Positions 9,392 through 18,252 of a stretch of 64,000 bases of DNA are shown here, piece by piece. The translations under genes were made by a program, and so were the position numbers. Every line of letters begins with the position of its first letter. Within the stretch, counting starts at the first letter, position 1. The notes under the pieces were generated by a model, which was given only the letters and a program-made list of their open reading frames with translations, ran no database searches and was not told the origin of the DNA. The DNA comes from Streptomyces peucetius (GTDB lineage: Bacteria > Actinomycetota > Actinomycetes > Streptomycetales > Streptomycetaceae). The DNA lies in the NCBI RefSeq assembly GCF_025854275.1, contig NZ_CP107567.1, positions 6,138,001 through 6,202,000 of the forward strand. The letters are read 5' to 3'.

Positions 9392-10519
9392 ATGTCCGAT
9401 CTGCGCGATCCAGCTCCCTACGACGCACTCCTGCTGCTCTCCTTCGGCGGCCCCGAAGGCCCGGACGACGTGGTCCCGTTCCTGGAGAACGTGACCCGTG
9501 GCCGCGGCATCCCCAAGGAACGGCTGAAGGAAGTGGGGCAGCACTACTTCCTCTTCGGCGGCGTCAGCCCCATCAACGAACAGAACCGGGCCCTGCTGGA
9601 CGCCCTGCGCAAGGACTTCACCGAGCACGGCCTGGACCTCCCGGTGTACTGGGGCAACCGCAACTGGGCGCCGTACCTCACGGACACGCTGCGGGAGATG
9701 ACCGACGCCGGCCACCGGCGCATCGCCGTCCTCGCCACCAGCGCCTACGCCTCGTACTCGGGCTGCCGCCAGTACCGGGAGAACCTCGCCGACGCCCTCG
9801 CCACCCTGGAGGGGGAGGGGCGGGAGCTGCCGCGCGTCGACAAGCTGCGGCACTACTTCAACCACCCCGGGTTCGTACGCCCCATGATCGACGGCGTTCT
9901 CGCCTCGCTCGCCGACCTTCCGGAAGACGTCCGGACCGGCGCGCACCTCGCCTTCACGACGCACTCCATCCCGACGTCCGCCGCGGACTCCTCCGGCCCG
10001 GTCGGCGAACACGGAGACGGCGGCGCGTACGTACGCCAGCACCTCGACGTGGCCCGCGTGATCGCCGACGCCGTCGCCGAGGAAACCGGCGTCGAGCATC
10101 CGTGGGAGCTCGTCTACCAGTCCCGCAGTGGTGCCCCGCACATCCCCTGGCTGGAGCCGGACATCTGCGACCACCTGGAGGCGCTGCACGGCTCCGGGGC
10201 GCCCGCGGTGGTCATGGTCCCCATCGGCTTCGTCTCCGACCACATGGAGGTCCTGTACGACCTCGACACGGAGGCGACCGCCAAGGCCGCCGAACTGGGC
10301 CTGCCGGTACGCCGGTCCGCCACGGTGGGTGCCGATCCGCGGTTCGCCGACACGGTGCGCGACCTCCTCCTGGAGCGGGCCGCGACCGAGCGGGGCGTCC
10401 CGGCGGAGCGCTGCGCTCTCGGCGCCCTCGGCGCGAGCCACGACCTCTGCCCCGTCGGGTGCTGCCCGGCCCGTGCGCCGAAGCCCGCGGCGGCCGGCGC
10501 CGACAGCCCCTACGCGTGA
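9392..10519 (+). CDS. hemH: Ferrochelatase (coproporphyrin type expected in actinobacteria)
   Basis: A 375-residue ferrochelatase that inserts Fe2+ into the porphyrin ring. Family motifs: [14 protein letters not shown] at the N terminus, the metal-site His in FTTHSIP, and the Glu in [11 protein letters not shown]. The C-terminal extension holds Cys341, Cys353, Cys357 and Cys358 ([18 protein letters not shown]), as in actinobacterial enzymes with a [2Fe-2S] cluster. In actinobacteria this enzyme acts on coproporphyrin III, in the branch where ChdC then makes heme; that is family knowledge, not shown by the sequence alone. It is followed 11 bases later by the inositol-phosphatase-type gene. Confidence 0.95.
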   Translation: MSDLRDPAPYDALLLLSFGGPEGPDDVVPFLENVTRGRGIPKERLKEVGQHYFLFGGVSPINEQNRALLDALRKDFTEHGLDLPVYWGNRNWAPYLTDTLREMTDAGHRRIAVLATSAYASYSGCRQYRENLADALATLEGEGRELPRVDKLRHYFNHPGFVRPMIDGVLASLADLPEDVRTGAHLAFTTHSIPTSAADSSGPVGEHGDGGAYVRQHLDVARVIADAVAEETGVEHPWELVYQSRSGAPHIPWLEPDICDHLEALHGSGAPAVVMVPIGFVSDHMEVLYDLDTEATAKAAELGLPVRRSATVGADPRFADTVRDLLLERAATERGVPAERCALGALGASHDLCPVGCCPARAPKPAAAGADSPYA

Positions 10520-10530
10520 AGGAGACCCCT

Positions 10531-11352
10531 GTGACCGACCCCGTTCCTCCCGCGAACGAACAATTGGCCGACGAACTGCTGACCCTCGCCCTGGAGGCCG
10601 CCCGCAGGGCCGGCGCGCTGCTGAGGGACGGCCGGCCGGACGACCTGGGCGTCGCGCGGACCAAGTCCAGCCCCATCGACGTCGTGACCGAGATGGACAT
10701 CGCGGCCGAGAAGCTGATCACCGGCTTCCTCACCGAGCACCGCCCGGACGACGGCTTCCTCGGCGAGGAGGGCGCGGCCACGGTCGGCACCAGCGGCGTG
10801 CGCTGGGTCATCGACCCCCTCGACGGCACGGTCAACTACCTGTACGGCCTGCCCACCTGGGCGGTCTCGATCGCCGCGGAGCTCGACGGCGAGACCGTGG
10901 TGGGTGTGGTCGAGGCCCCCATGCGGCTGGAGACGTTCCGCGCGGTACGGGGCGGTGGGACGTTCCTGAACGACCGGCCGGTACGGTGCCGGCCGGCGCC
11001 CCCGCTGGAGCAGGCACTCGTCTCCACCGGCTTCAACTACGTCCACACCGTGCGCACGCACCAGGCGGACGTCGCGCAGCGGCTGATCCCGCGGCTCCGG
11101 GACATCCGGCGCAGCGGCTCCGCCGCGATCGACCTGTCGGACGTCGCGGCCGGGCGCCTCGACGGCTACTACGAGCGCGGCCTCAGCCCGTGGGACCTGG
11201 CGGCGGGCGACCTGATCGCCCGCGAGGCGGGCGCGCTGACCGGGGGCCGCCCCGGGCAGCCCCCGTCCGGCGACCTGACCGTCGCGGCGACGCCGGGGGT
11301 CTTCGAGCCGCTCCAGGGGCTGCTGGAGGAGCTGGGGGCGTGGCATGACTGA
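10531..11352 (+). CDS. Inositol monophosphatase family protein (SuhB/IMPase)
   Basis: A 273-residue Mg2+-dependent phosphatase. Metal-site motifs: GEEG (first Glu pair), WVIDPLDGTVNYLYG, and WDLAAGDLIAREAG near the C terminus. Members dephosphorylate myo-inositol-1-phosphate, histidinol phosphate or related substrates; the specificity here is not decided. GTG 10531 has GAAGGAG 8 bases upstream, and the upstream reading frame is only a shadow of hemH. It is probably translated from the hemH transcript. A hairpin follows at 11534-11567. Confidence 0.9.
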   Translation: MTDPVPPANEQLADELLTLALEAARRAGALLRDGRPDDLGVARTKSSPIDVVTEMDIAAEKLITGFLTEHRPDDGFLGEEGAATVGTSGVRWVIDPLDGTVNYLYGLPTWAVSIAAELDGETVVGVVEAPMRLETFRAVRGGGTFLNDRPVRCRPAPPLEQALVSTGFNYVHTVRTHQADVAQRLIPRLRDIRRSGSAAIDLSDVAAGRLDGYYERGLSPWDLAAGDLIAREAGALTGGRPGQPPSGDLTVAATPGVFEPLQGLLEELGAWHD

Positions 11353-11533
11353 CGGCGGGTGACGGTCGCCCGCCGCGCCTCCGGGCGGTGGCCTCGAACT
11401 CCCCCTACGGCCTGGCGGCCGTGGGAGGTGCCCCCGGCCGGGCTGGATTCCGCCGCGCGAAATCAGCCCGGCCGGCGTTCGAGGCGCGCGGGGCACGGGA
11501 GCGGAGCCCCCGGGAACATCCGGGGGACAGCGA

Positions 11534-11567
11534 GAGGCCCGGCGCCGCGGGTGCGGGGCCGGGCCTC
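11534..11567. terminator. Hairpin between IMPase gene and convergent small gene
   Basis: GAGGCCCGGC (11534-11543) pairs with GCCGGGCCTC (11558-11567): a 10-bp stem with a 14-base loop between convergent genes. No T-tract. Confidence 0.65.
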
Positions 11568-11593
11568 AGGGGCGCGCAAGGTGCGCCCCAGCG

Positions 11594-11761
11594 TCACGCT
11601 GCCGTGAGATTCACCCCGTGCTCGGCGGCCAGACGGTGGAGATCGTCCAGTTCCGCCTGCTCGACGTCCGCGAGGAAGTCGTCGCCCGTCTCCCGGGCGA
11701 TCGTGAGGTCGGTCTCGGCGGCCTTTATGCGCTGCAGCAGTCCGGCGGTGAAAGCGTCCAT
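11594..11761 (-). CDS. Small conserved protein, 55 residues
   Basis: It starts MDAFTAGLLQRIKAAE and is a short, acidic, mostly helical protein with no membrane segment. ATG 11761 is preceded by GAGGGG at a good distance, whereas the longer open frame upstream has no coding character. Genes of this size next to cutRS occur in streptomycetes; no function is known to me. It is divergent from cutR across a 314-bp gap. Confidence 0.65.
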   Translation of the reverse strand: MDAFTAGLLQRIKAAETDLTIARETGDDFLADVEQAELDDLHRLAAEHGVNLTAA

Positions 11762-12075
11762 GGTGCGCCCCCTCGTCGTGGGTCGGTGGCACGGGGGTGT
11801 GCCGACGGTGGGTTGATCAACCCTGGAACAGGTCGTGGTGCGCCACATACAGGGCGTGATCGGGGTGTGCAGTCGTCCTCCCCCGACGTTCCCGGACGGA
11901 AACCTCAACTGTCCCGCCAATCCTTCTTATTTCCGGGGCACCGATTCCCGGTCCGGTCCGGGGCGGGTTCGACTTACCGCCGGTTTACGCGCGTAACGGG
12001 CAGGATGGATCCGCACAGTCAGTGCGCAGACCCGTCCTGTCACCCGATCAGGGCTCCGAGGAGAGGAAAAGCGAC
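11762..12075. other. Divergent promoter region of small gene and cutR
   Basis: 314 bp without a gene. The part near 11920-12010 is less GC-rich and probably holds the cutR promoter. A GAGGAGAGGAAAA ribosome site ends the region. No clear operator repeat was found. Confidence 0.5.
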
Positions 12076-12729
12076 GTGCGCGTACTCGTCGTCGAGGACG
12101 AGCAACTGCTCGCCGATGCGGTGGCCACCGGACTGCGCCGGGAGGCCATGGCGGTCGACGTCGTGTACGACGGCGCCGCCGCCCTTGAGCGCATCGGGGT
12201 CAACGACTACGACGTGGTGGTGCTCGACCGCGACCTTCCCCTGGTCCACGGGGACGACGTCTGCCGCCGGATCGTCGAGCTGGGCATGCCCACCCGGGTA
12301 CTGATGCTGACGGCCTCGGGGGACGTCAGCGACCGCGTGGAGGGCCTGGAGCTCGGCGCCGACGACTATCTGCCCAAGCCGTTCGCGTTCACCGAGCTCA
12401 CCGCCCGGGTGCGTGCCCTGGGGCGCCGTACGACGGTGCCGCTGCCGCCCGTACTGGAGCGCGCGGGCATCAAGCTCGACCCGAACCGCCGTGAGGTCTT
12501 CAGGGACGGCAAGGAGATCCAGCTCGCGCCCAAGGAGTTCGCGGTCCTGGAGGTGCTGATGCGCAGCGAGGGCGCGGTCGTCTCGGCCGAGCAGCTGCTG
12601 GAGAAGGCGTGGGACGAGAACACGGACCCGTTCACGAACGTGGTGCGGGTGACCGTGATGACGCTGCGCCGCAAGCTCGGTGAACCGCCCGTGATCGTCA
12701 CGGTGCCGGGCTCCGGCTACCGGATCTGA
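12076..12729 (+). CDS. cutR: Response regulator CutR
   Basis: A 217-residue OmpR/PhoB-type regulator, the length known for CutR. The receiver domain has acidic pair Glu7-Asp8, phospho-acceptor Asp51 (VVVLDRDLP) and Lys101 (YLPKPF). The C-terminal winged helix (about 125-217) ends in PGSGYRI. GTG 12076 follows GAGGAGAGGAAAA. It is partner of the kinase CutS encoded 5 bases downstream. In S. coelicolor and S. lividans this pair affects antibiotic production and, in more recent work, the secretion/extracellular folding stress response. Confidence 0.93.
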   Translation: MRVLVVEDEQLLADAVATGLRREAMAVDVVYDGAAALERIGVNDYDVVVLDRDLPLVHGDDVCRRIVELGMPTRVLMLTASGDVSDRVEGLELGADDYLPKPFAFTELTARVRALGRRTTVPLPPVLERAGIKLDPNRREVFRDGKEIQLAPKEFAVLEVLMRSEGAVVSAEQLLEKAWDENTDPFTNVVRVTVMTLRRKLGEPPVIVTVPGSGYRI

Positions 12730-12734
12730 TCGCG

Positions 12735-13970
12735 GTGGCCACTGTCCCCGCGCCCCCTGAGGCGCCTCCGAAACCCCACTGGGACCCCCGCGAGCCCGTC
12801 CGCCCATGGCTTCGTCCGACCATCCGGATACGGCTCACCCTGCTGTACGGCGGGATGTTCCTGATCGCGGGCATCCTGCTGCTGTCGATCATCTACCTCT
12901 TCACCGCTCAGGCGCTGAACGTCGGCGTCACCGAGCTGCCCTTCAAGATCGTCGAGGGCAAGGTCCAGCCCACCACGGACTGGTGCACGCTCCCCGAGGA
13001 GGGCTCGGGCGAGCAGTTCAACCAGGCCGTCTCCACCTGCCTGGCACATCAGCGTGAACTGGCGCTGGACGACCTGCTGCGCCGGTCGCTGTTCGCCCTG
13101 CTGGGTCTGAGCATCATCGCCTTCGCCTTCGGCTACGCGATGGCCGGCCGGGTCCTGTCGCCGCTCGGCCGGATCACCCGGACCGCGCGCCAGGTCGCCG
13201 GCTCCGACCTGTCGCGCCGGATCGAGCTGGACGGCCCGGACGACGAGCTCAAGGAGCTCGCCGACACCTTCGACGAGATGCTGGACCGCCTGGAGCGGGC
13301 CTTCACGGCCCAGCAGCGGTTCGTGGCGAACGCCTCCCACGAGCTGCGTACACCGCTGGCGATCAACCGCACGCTGCTGGAGGTCCACCTCTCCGACCCC
13401 GGAGCCCCGGTGGAGCTCCGTCAGCTGGGCAAGACGCTGCTGGCCACCAACGAACGGAGCGAGCAGCTCGTGGAGGGGCTGCTGCTCCTCGCCCGCAGCG
13501 ACAACCGGATCGTCGAGCGCAAACCCGTGGACCTGGCGGAGGTGGCGTCGCGCGCCATCGACCAGGCGCGCGCGGAGGCCGAGGCGAACGGCGTGGAGGT
13601 GCGGGGCCGGCGCGAGCCCGCCGTCGTGCAGGGCAACGGGGTCCTGCTCGAGCGGATCGCCCTGAATCTGGTGCAGAACGCGGTTCGGTACAACGTCCCC
13701 GAGCAGGGCTGGGTGGAGGTGACCACGTCGGTCGAGCACGGTCAGGCCGTCCTGCTGGTCTCGAACACGGGGCCCGTCGTCCCGGCCTACGAGATCGACA
13801 ACCTCTTCGAGCCGTTCAGGCGGCTCCGGCAGGAGCGCACGGGCAGCGACAAGGGCGTCGGCCTGGGGCTCTCCATCGCCCGTTCCGTGGCCCGGGCGCA
13901 CGGCGGCCGTATTTCGGCGGTGCCCCGGGAAGGCGGCGGACTGGTGATGCGCGTCACTCTTCCGGTATGA
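12735..13970 (+). CDS. cutS: Sensor histidine kinase CutS
   Basis: A 411-residue membrane kinase. Transmembrane helices lie at about 35-57 and 117-137 and enclose a short extracytoplasmic domain with exactly two cysteines, Cys84 and Cys102. Then come HAMP (about 138-192), HisKA with His202 (NASHELRTP) and HATPase (N box NLVQNAVRYN, G box GVGLGLSIA). The cysteine pair is suited to report disulfide state outside the cell, which fits the proposed role in secretion stress; that is inference. The start is GTG 12735, 5 bases after the cutR stop, so the pair is one transcription unit. Confidence 0.93.
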   Translation: MATVPAPPEAPPKPHWDPREPVRPWLRPTIRIRLTLLYGGMFLIAGILLLSIIYLFTAQALNVGVTELPFKIVEGKVQPTTDWCTLPEEGSGEQFNQAVSTCLAHQRELALDDLLRRSLFALLGLSIIAFAFGYAMAGRVLSPLGRITRTARQVAGSDLSRRIELDGPDDELKELADTFDEMLDRLERAFTAQQRFVANASHELRTPLAINRTLLEVHLSDPGAPVELRQLGKTLLATNERSEQLVEGLLLLARSDNRIVERKPVDLAEVASRAIDQARAEAEANGVEVRGRREPAVVQGNGVLLERIALNLVQNAVRYNVPEQGWVEVTTSVEHGQAVLLVSNTGPVVPAYEIDNLFEPFRRLRQERTGSDKGVGLGLSIARSVARAHGGRISAVPREGGGLVMRVTLPV

Positions 13971-14351
13971 GCGACTGTATCGATGTTCGCTTTAAGCGGA
14001 ATTTTCGGAAACAGCCTCCATCGGATTCATGTGCGATCGGTCACATGGTTCGCATGGGGCGCACCTACGCTCCGTGATGGACAATTCGGCGGAAAGCCGG
14101 GAAGACCCCGGGTTTCCTTGGGGTGTCATCACGGGAAGTACACGGGGTGGCGGTCGTGAACCCCGTTCTCGGACCGTGTACGGTCCCCATCGCCATCCAA
14201 CCCGATCACTCGCAGAGGGTCCGGTTGGGTGTCGATTGAGTAACAGACCTTGATGTGAGGCAAAATCTCCGCCTCAGGTCGGGCACAAGTCCGGCCTCTC
14301 ACGCGTTACGTGCGCTGAGACACCGCAACTTACCCAGAGGGGGAGAGCGAC
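13971..14351. other. Intergenic region upstream of the DUF4193 gene
   Basis: 381 bp between cutS and the DUF4193 gene on the same strand. The first half is relatively AT-rich for this genome, and several possible promoter elements are present, but none can be assigned. No RNA gene or strong dyad was recognised. Confidence 0.5.
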
Positions 14352-14648
14352 ATGGCAACGGACTACGACACCCCACGCAAGACCGACGACGACGTCGATT
14401 CGGACAGCCTTGAAGAACTGAAGGCCCGGCGGAACGACAAGTCGACCTCGACCGTCGACGTCGACGAGTTCGAGGCTGCAGAGGGCATGGAGCTCCCCGG
14501 AGCCGACCTGTCCAACGAGGAGCTCGCGGTACGGGTCCTGCCCAAGCAGGCCGACGAGTTCACCTGCATGAGCTGCTTCCTCGTGCATCACCGCAGCCAG
14601 CTGGCGCGCGAGAAGAACGGTCAGCCCATCTGCCGCGACTGCGACTGA
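14352..14648 (+). CDS. DUF4193 small zinc-ribbon-like protein
   Basis: 98 residues, highly acidic N terminus and a C-terminal metal site with two CxxC pairs (CMSC and CRDC). This is the actinobacterial DUF4193 family, a small cytoplasmic protein conserved next to cutRS in streptomycetes; its function is unknown. Start MATDYDTPRK follows GAGGGGGAGAG. Followed 11 bases later by the next gene. Confidence 0.85.
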   Translation: MATDYDTPRKTDDDVDSDSLEELKARRNDKSTSTVDVDEFEAAEGMELPGADLSNEELAVRVLPKQADEFTCMSCFLVHHRSQLAREKNGQPICRDCD

Positions 14649-14659
14649 GGAGTCGGTCC

Positions 14660-15640
14660 GTGGCAGGCGGGACACCGTCCGGGAAGCGGCGCTTCCGGCG
14701 CAAGAAACCGCCGGAGGCGCACCAGGGCGGTACGGGCCCCGCGCCGGACGCCACGGCGTCCGCCGAGGACCGGACCGCTCCACTGCCGCACGACGCCGTC
14801 GAGCGTGGGGGGCGAGGCCTGCCGGCCCCGCTCGAGACAGCCGGCCAGGCCGGGTCCCCGACCAGGGCCCGACGCCTGGCCACTGTCAGGAAGGGCGTCG
14901 CCAAGAGCGGCGGAAGCGCCATGACCGGCCTCACCAGAAGCGGGCGCGGCGCCCGTACGAGGCTCGTGAAGAGCAGAGAGAGGGCCAGGGCCGCGCTGGG
15001 GCAGCTCGCCGACGTCCTGATCGACAACGCGCCCCGCGTCCCGGTGCGCGACCTGCAGAAGCTGCGTCGGCAGTTTCCCGGCCTGACCCCCGAGCAGCTT
15101 GCCGACAAGCTGGTCGCGGGTGCGGCGAACGCCAGCTCCACAGTCGGTGCCGGGGTCGGCGCCGCCGCGATGATGCCCGTACCGCCGGCGATGCCGACCG
15201 AGCTCGCGGCGGAGATCATCGGCGTGGCGGCGATCGAGCTGAAGCTCGTCGCCGAACTCCACGAGGTCTACGGGGTGCGGCCGCCCGGCGGCCTCAAGGA
15301 CCGCAGCACCGCCTATCTGAACGCCTGGTCGCAGGAGCGGGGCATCGAGTTCGTCAGGCCCTCGACGCTCACCGCGTCGATGAGCGGCCAGCTCAGGCGC
15401 CAGTTGCGGCAGCAGATCATGAAGCGCTCGGTGCGCAACCTTCCGAACCTGCTGCCGTTCATGGTCGGCGCGGCCGTCGGCGCCGTGATGAACCGCCGTG
15501 ACACCAGGAAGCTCGCGGCGCGGATCCGCGACGATCTGCGGCGCAGGCAGGTCCCCTGGGACGCACTTCCCGCACTGCCCCCGCTGGAGCAGCCCGAGCA
15601 CCCGCTGGGGCCCCGTGAGCTCCCGGGGCACGACTCCTGA
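14660..15640 (+). CDS. Conserved streptomycete protein of unknown function
   Basis: 326 residues. The first ~115 residues are basic and low in complexity, probably disordered. The conserved core (about 120-300) contains hydrophobic stretches (VGAGVGAAAMMPVPPAMP near 165 and NLPNLLPFMVGAAVGAVMNRR near 265) that could be membrane-embedded, with IELKLVAELHEVYG between them. It recalls EcsC-like proteins, but I cannot assign it firmly. GTG 14660 has a GAGGAG site and follows DUF4193 closely, so the two are probably co-transcribed. Confidence 0.65.
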   Translation: MAGGTPSGKRRFRRKKPPEAHQGGTGPAPDATASAEDRTAPLPHDAVERGGRGLPAPLETAGQAGSPTRARRLATVRKGVAKSGGSAMTGLTRSGRGARTRLVKSRERARAALGQLADVLIDNAPRVPVRDLQKLRRQFPGLTPEQLADKLVAGAANASSTVGAGVGAAAMMPVPPAMPTELAAEIIGVAAIELKLVAELHEVYGVRPPGGLKDRSTAYLNAWSQERGIEFVRPSTLTASMSGQLRRQLRQQIMKRSVRNLPNLLPFMVGAAVGAVMNRRDTRKLAARIRDDLRRRQVPWDALPALPPLEQPEHPLGPRELPGHDS

Positions 15641-15659
15641 CCAAGCCTGCGGGAGAAGA

Positions 15660-15680
15660 CCCCGGCCGTGCCGTCCGGGG
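15660..15680. terminator. Short hairpin between convergent genes
   Basis: CCCCGG (15660-15665) and CCGGGG (15675-15680) form a 6-bp stem in the 42-bp gap between convergent stops. Weak but well placed. Confidence 0.4.
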
Positions 15681-15682
15681 AC

Positions 15683-16141
15683 TCAGGCGGCGCGTACTGC
15701 CGTCAGCGCCGCGGCCAGGGCCTCGGGGTCCCTCGTCGACAGATAGACGTACGGCGTCGGATCGTCGGGATCGCTGACCTCGATCCGTACGGCGGTCGGA
15801 ACGTAGCTGCGCAGCAGCATGAACGCCCGGGGATCGGCCTTGTGGAAGCGCCAGGCCCGCGCCTGCTCCGCGTCCAGCACCTCGGCCTCGCCGAGCGCCG
15901 AGACCGGGATCCGCGCGTCCCCCGCGACCAGCGACCCGGCCACCACCCGGATGCGGGCCGACCCGTAGGAACTGACCAGCGCCGACGCCAGCGCGCCCGC
16001 GAAGATCACCCCGCCGAGCATCGGCAGGACGCCCAGCGGCAGCATGATCAGACCGCCGGAGAGGGCGACAAGAGCGGTGATGGCCCACCACGAGCGGGGC
16101 GCGGTCAGACGTTCTGCGTACTGCGGGGCGGAAGGCTGCAT
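15683..16141 (-). CDS. DUF3093 membrane protein
   Basis: 152 residues with two adjacent hydrophobic segments at about 20-60 (ITALVALSGGLIMLPLGVLP and a following helix), then a soluble C-terminal domain. This matches the actinobacterial DUF3093 family, found next to dut in many genomes; its role is unknown. I chose ATG 16141 (MQPSAPQYAERL) because the family begins there. The gene diverges from the thioesterase gene, leaving only 58 bases for both promoters. Confidence 0.82.
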   Translation of the reverse strand: MQPSAPQYAERLTAPRSWWAITALVALSGGLIMLPLGVLPMLGGVIFAGALASALVSSYGSARIRVVAGSLVAGDARIPVSALGEAEVLDAEQARAWRFHKADPRAFMLLRSYVPTAVRIEVSDPDDPTPYVYLSTRDPEALAAALTAVRAA

Positions 16142-16199
16142 GAATCCAAGCTTGGCACGGTGCGACCGGCGGGTAGCCGCGCGGGTAAGGTCTGCGCCT

Positions 16200-16820
16200 G
16201 TGAGAAACGCGAACTCCCGGGAGGCGACCCCCGGACCCCCCGCCGGTTCTTCGGCGCTGACCCCGCCGGCCGACGCCACGGCGCCCGTGCGGCACTCCGA
16301 CGCGCCCGCCCCGGGTGAACTCCTCGGCGCGCACTACGGGCACTGCTTCGGATGCGGAGGGGAGCAGCCGCACGGCCTGCACCTCGCGGCACGGGCGGAG
16401 GAGGGCGTACGCGTCACGGCCGAGTTCACCGTCAAGGCCGCGCACCAGGGCGCCCCCGGCCTCGCGCACGGCGGCGTCCTCGCCACCGCCCTGGACGAGA
16501 CGCTCGGCTCGCTGAACTGGCTGCTGCGCGTCATCGCCGTCACCGGCAGGCTCGAGACCGATTTCGTACGGCCCGTCCCCGTGGACACCGTGCTGCACCT
16601 CGACGCCGAGGTCACCGCGGTCTCCGGACGCAAGATCTACTCGACCGCCACCGGCCGGATCGGCGGGCCCGACGGTCCGGTGGCCGTGCGGGCGGCGGCC
16701 CTGTTCATCGAGGTCAAGGTCGACCACTTCCTCGAGAACGGCCGCCCCGCGGAGATCCAGGCGGCGATGGCCGACCCCGACCAGGTCAGGCGCGCCCGCG
16801 CCTTCGAGGTGAACCCCTGA
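16200..16820 (+). CDS. PaaI-type hotdog thioesterase
   Basis: A 206-residue protein whose C-terminal ~140 residues form a hotdog domain with the PaaI motif (LAHGGVLATALDETLGSLNW; the Asp is the likely catalytic acid). The N-terminal 45 residues are Pro/Ala-rich and variable. A CFGCG pair at the domain start (HCFGCGGEQPHGLH) is typical of this subgroup. It should hydrolyse an acyl-CoA of unknown type. GTG 16200 is chosen by its position after a TAAGGT box (7 bases away), suggesting a leaderless transcript. Its TGA overlaps the dut ATG. Confidence 0.85.
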   Translation: MRNANSREATPGPPAGSSALTPPADATAPVRHSDAPAPGELLGAHYGHCFGCGGEQPHGLHLAARAEEGVRVTAEFTVKAAHQGAPGLAHGGVLATALDETLGSLNWLLRVIAVTGRLETDFVRPVPVDTVLHLDAEVTAVSGRKIYSTATGRIGGPDGPVAVRAAALFIEVKVDHFLENGRPAEIQAAMADPDQVRRARAFEVNP

Positions 16821-17332
16821 TGCGTGAACCCGTCGATGTGCTGATCCGCCGCGTGGACCCCGAAGTGCCGCTGCCCGCGTACGGGCACCCCGGCGACGCG
16901 GGAGCCGATCTGGTGACCCGCGAGGCCGCGGAACTCGCCCCGGGGGAGCGTGCGGTGCTGCCCACCGGGGTCTCGATCGCCCTGCCCGACGGGTATGCGG
17001 CCTTCGTGCATCCCCGGTCCGGGCTCGCGGCCCGCTGCGGAGTCGCCCTCGTGAATGCCCCAGGGACGATTGATGCCGGGTACCGTGGGGAAATCAAGGT
17101 GATCGTGGTCAATCTCGATCCACGCGAGAGCGTGCGGTTCGAGAAATTCGACCGGATTGCCCAACTGGTCGTCCAGCAGGTCGAGAAGGTGCGCTTCCAC
17201 GAGGTTGCGGAGCTTCCCGGCTCGGCGCGGGCCGAGGGGGGCTTCGGGTCCACCGGCGGTCATGCCGCCGTGGACGGCTCTACGGGTGGGAATCGATACG
17301 CTTCGGTCGTATCCGACCGGGAAGGACAGTGA
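16820..17332 (+). CDS. dut: Deoxyuridine 5'-triphosphate nucleotidohydrolase (dUTPase)
   Basis: 170 residues, a homotrimeric dUTPase that converts dUTP to dUMP and pyrophosphate. All five motifs are readable: HPGDAGADL, HPRSGLA, NAPGTIDAGYRGEI, DRIAQLVV and the C-terminal RAEGGFGSTG lid. About 25 residues follow motif V. ATG 16820 overlaps the thioesterase stop (TGATG), so translation is coupled. DUF3710 starts one base after its stop. Confidence 0.96.
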   Translation: MREPVDVLIRRVDPEVPLPAYGHPGDAGADLVTREAAELAPGERAVLPTGVSIALPDGYAAFVHPRSGLAARCGVALVNAPGTIDAGYRGEIKVIVVNLDPRESVRFEKFDRIAQLVVQQVEKVRFHEVAELPGSARAEGGFGSTGGHAAVDGSTGGNRYASVVSDREGQ

Positions 17333-17333
17333 C

Positions 17334-18101
17334 GTGTTCGGACGTCGCAAGAAGAGTGGTTCCGCCGAGGACGCGGCGGACGCAGCGGGCGAGGCCGAGC
17401 AGGTCGACGAGCTCGGTACGGACGCCGAGGAGAGCGAAGCCCGCAGGGTGAACCTCCCGCCGGCGCCCCGGCCCGACGGCCCCTGGGACGTCTCCGAGGT
17501 CTCCCGGCCCGGCGAGGGCCGGGTCGACCTGGGCGGCATCTTCGTGCCCGGGGTCGAGGGCATGGAACTCCGTGTCGAGGTCGCCGGCGACGCGATCGTC
17601 GCGGCCACCGTGGTGCTGCGCGACAGCGCCGTACAGCTCCAGGCCTTCGCGGCGCCCAAGAAGGAGGGCATCTGGGGCGAGGTCCGTGAGGAGATCGCCT
17701 CCGGTATCACCCAGCAGGGCGGCATCATCGACGAGGTCGAGGGCCCGCTCGGCTGGGAGCTGCGGGCCCAGGTGCCCGTGCAGCTGCCCGACGGCACGGG
17801 CGGTGTGCAGCTGGTGCGCTTCGTCGGCGTCGACGGCCCGCGCTGGTTCCTGCGCGGAGTGATCTCCGGGCAGGGTGCGGTGCAGCCGCAGGCGGCCGGC
17901 CTGCTCGAGCAGATCTTCCGCGACACGGTCGTGGTGCGCGGCGACGGTCCGATGGCCCCGCGCGACCCGATCGTCCTCAAGCTGCCCGAGGACGCGCAGA
18001 TGGTGCCCGAGGGCGTCCAGCAGGAGGAGCAGGAGGGTTCCCGCTTCTCCGGAGGCATGGGCCAGCTCCAGCGCGGGCCGGAGATCACCGAAGTCCGCTG
18101 A
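17334..18101 (+). CDS. DUF3710 protein
   Basis: 255 residues, soluble. An acidic, variable N terminus (about 1-50) follows a basic start (FGRRKKSG). The DUF3710 core has WDVSEVSRPGEGRVDLGGIFVP and WFLRGVISGQGA. The family is universal in Streptomyces next to dut and has no known activity. GTG 17334 is preceded by GGAAGGA. A perfect 13-bp hairpin lies 30 bases after the stop. Confidence 0.85.
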   Translation: MFGRRKKSGSAEDAADAAGEAEQVDELGTDAEESEARRVNLPPAPRPDGPWDVSEVSRPGEGRVDLGGIFVPGVEGMELRVEVAGDAIVAATVVLRDSAVQLQAFAAPKKEGIWGEVREEIASGITQQGGIIDEVEGPLGWELRAQVPVQLPDGTGGVQLVRFVGVDGPRWFLRGVISGQGAVQPQAAGLLEQIFRDTVVVRGDGPMAPRDPIVLKLPEDAQMVPEGVQQEEQEGSRFSGGMGQLQRGPEITEVR

Positions 18102-18130
18102 GGCGCCGTCCCCCGGACGACAGACGCGAT

Positions 18131-18159
18131 GGGCCGCGCTCCCGCCGGGAGCGCGGCCC
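18131..18159 (+). terminator. Strong hairpin downstream of DUF3710
   Basis: GGGCCGCGCTCCC (18131-18143) and GGGAGCGCGGCCC (18147-18159) are perfectly complementary with a 3-base loop. It ends the thioesterase-dut-DUF3710 operon. Confidence 0.85.
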
Positions 18160-18252
18160 GCCTGTCTCCGCGGCTCCGGCGCACGACCGTTGCCCGTCCA
18201 CGTGCCCCTGCACATACTGAGCCGGACACGATCCACAGCGGGGGGACCTCTG

